From positions 1 to 6,906 of the forward strand of contig QNDG01000078.1 of the NCBI GenBank assembly GCA_003645915.1: a stretch of DNA of 6,906 nucleotides. The letters are read 5' to 3'. Below are positions 6,590-6,906 of the stretch, in pieces (the first letter of the stretch is position 1; each line of letters starts with the position of its first letter). A program made the translations under genes and the position numbers. This DNA comes from Candidatus Zhuqueibacterota bacterium (GTDB lineage Bacteria > Zhuqueibacterota > QNDG01). The notes under the pieces are model-generated. The model saw nothing but the letters and a program-made list of their open reading frames with translations. It searched no databases and was not told the origin of the DNA.

Positions 6590-6906
6590 TTGGAAAATAC
6601 AATTCAATGTTTGCTTACAAGAAAATTTTGGGACAGGGATATAAATTATTTAAAAAAGAATGTCGCATCTGATGTTGAGTTCGTATTCCCGGATGAATAT
6701 TCTACTGAAGGATTAATAAGAAAATTATTTGACAATAAAATAAAAATCATGCTTGGTGATGTGCCTGATGAAAAGGTGCTCAATGCGGCAAAATATCTGG
6801 AATTGATTCAAATACCCTGGAATGGTGTGGAGGGGCTTGATTTCCATTTATTAGAAAAATTTGACTTTACTGTTTGTAACTCACACAGCAATTCAATTTC
6901 AGTAGC
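6590..6906 (+). CDS. D-isomer-specific 2-hydroxyacid dehydrogenase, N-terminal part
   Basis: The first 105 residues of a gene that runs off the window. The frame starts at TTG immediately after the aminotransferase stop (TAATTG) with a perfect AAGGAG ahead; there is no earlier ATG in frame. The segment LEYLELIQIPWNGVEGLD, read here as KYLELIQIPWNGVEGLDF (about 68-85), then LLEKFDFTVCNSHSNSISVA, matches the catalytic-domain pattern LKxIqxpgaGvdxiDxxxxxxxgixVxNxxgxNxxxVAE of 2-hydroxyacid and phosphoglycerate dehydrogenases. The usual small residue is replaced by WN in the PWNGVE loop. The NAD-binding domain and the Arg-Glu-His catalytic set lie beyond the end. Known members reduce a 2-oxo acid to a D-2-hydroxy acid with NAD(P)H. 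Its place right after an aminotransferase fits a two-step amino acid to hydroxy acid route, which is inference. Confidence 0.8.
   Translation, partial: MENTIQCLLTRKFWDRDINYLKKNVASDVEFVFPDEYSTEGLIRKLFDNKIKIMLGDVPDEKVLNAAKYLELIQIPWNGVEGLDFHLLEKFDFTVCNSHSNSISV

Noticed and set aside
6459..6644. 61-residue ORF across the aminotransferase end
   Set aside because: Overlaps the conserved C-terminus of the aminotransferase and the start of the dehydrogenase, both well supported.

Overview
The window (6.9 kb, + strand only, no RNA genes seen) joins the end of a flagellar operon to the start of what looks like a surface-sugar biosynthesis cluster. Flagella, the FliW/CsrA pair and moderate-to-low GC are found together in many bacterial phyla (Spirochaetota, Bacillota, Nitrospirota, Deferribacterota and several uncultured groups). 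The DegT-type sugar aminotransferase hints at a glycosylated flagellin or an O-antigen/capsule. The phylum cannot be fixed from this sequence alone.

Bases 1-3106 hold a tightly packed operon: the C-terminal end of flgK, then flgL, fliW, csrA and a gene for a protein of about eight TPR repeats. Spacing runs from a few bases to a 14-base overlap. FlgK and FlgL are the two hook-filament junction proteins. FliW and CsrA form the known partner switch that ties flagellin translation to filament assembly. The TPR protein is translationally coupled to csrA and has no assigned role. flgL carries an in-frame TGA 60 codons before its natural end; the downstream 60 codons are clearly the conserved FlgL C-terminus in the same frame.

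Bases 3107-3792 are AT-rich and hold no convincing gene. They contain a probable terminator for the flagellar operon, a perfect 14-bp palindrome followed by a T-run, a perfect 8-bp dyad with a 3-base centre, and a possible sigma-70-like promoter ahead of the next operon.

Bases 3793-6906 are a second packed operon, visibly more AT-rich: a DegT/DnrJ/EryC1/StrS sugar aminotransferase broken by a -1 frameshift near its end, an unrecognised 187-residue ORF, a class I (aspartate-type) aminotransferase, and the N-terminal part of a D-isomer-specific 2-hydroxyacid dehydrogenase starting at TTG and running off the window. The frameshift fuses the sugar aminotransferase frame to the unknown ORF, so a naive call gives a false 563-residue protein. 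A reasonable inference is that this operon makes an amino sugar plus an amino-acid-derived 2-oxo or 2-hydroxy acid for decorating flagellin or another surface glycan. No known complete pathway can be named from these four genes.
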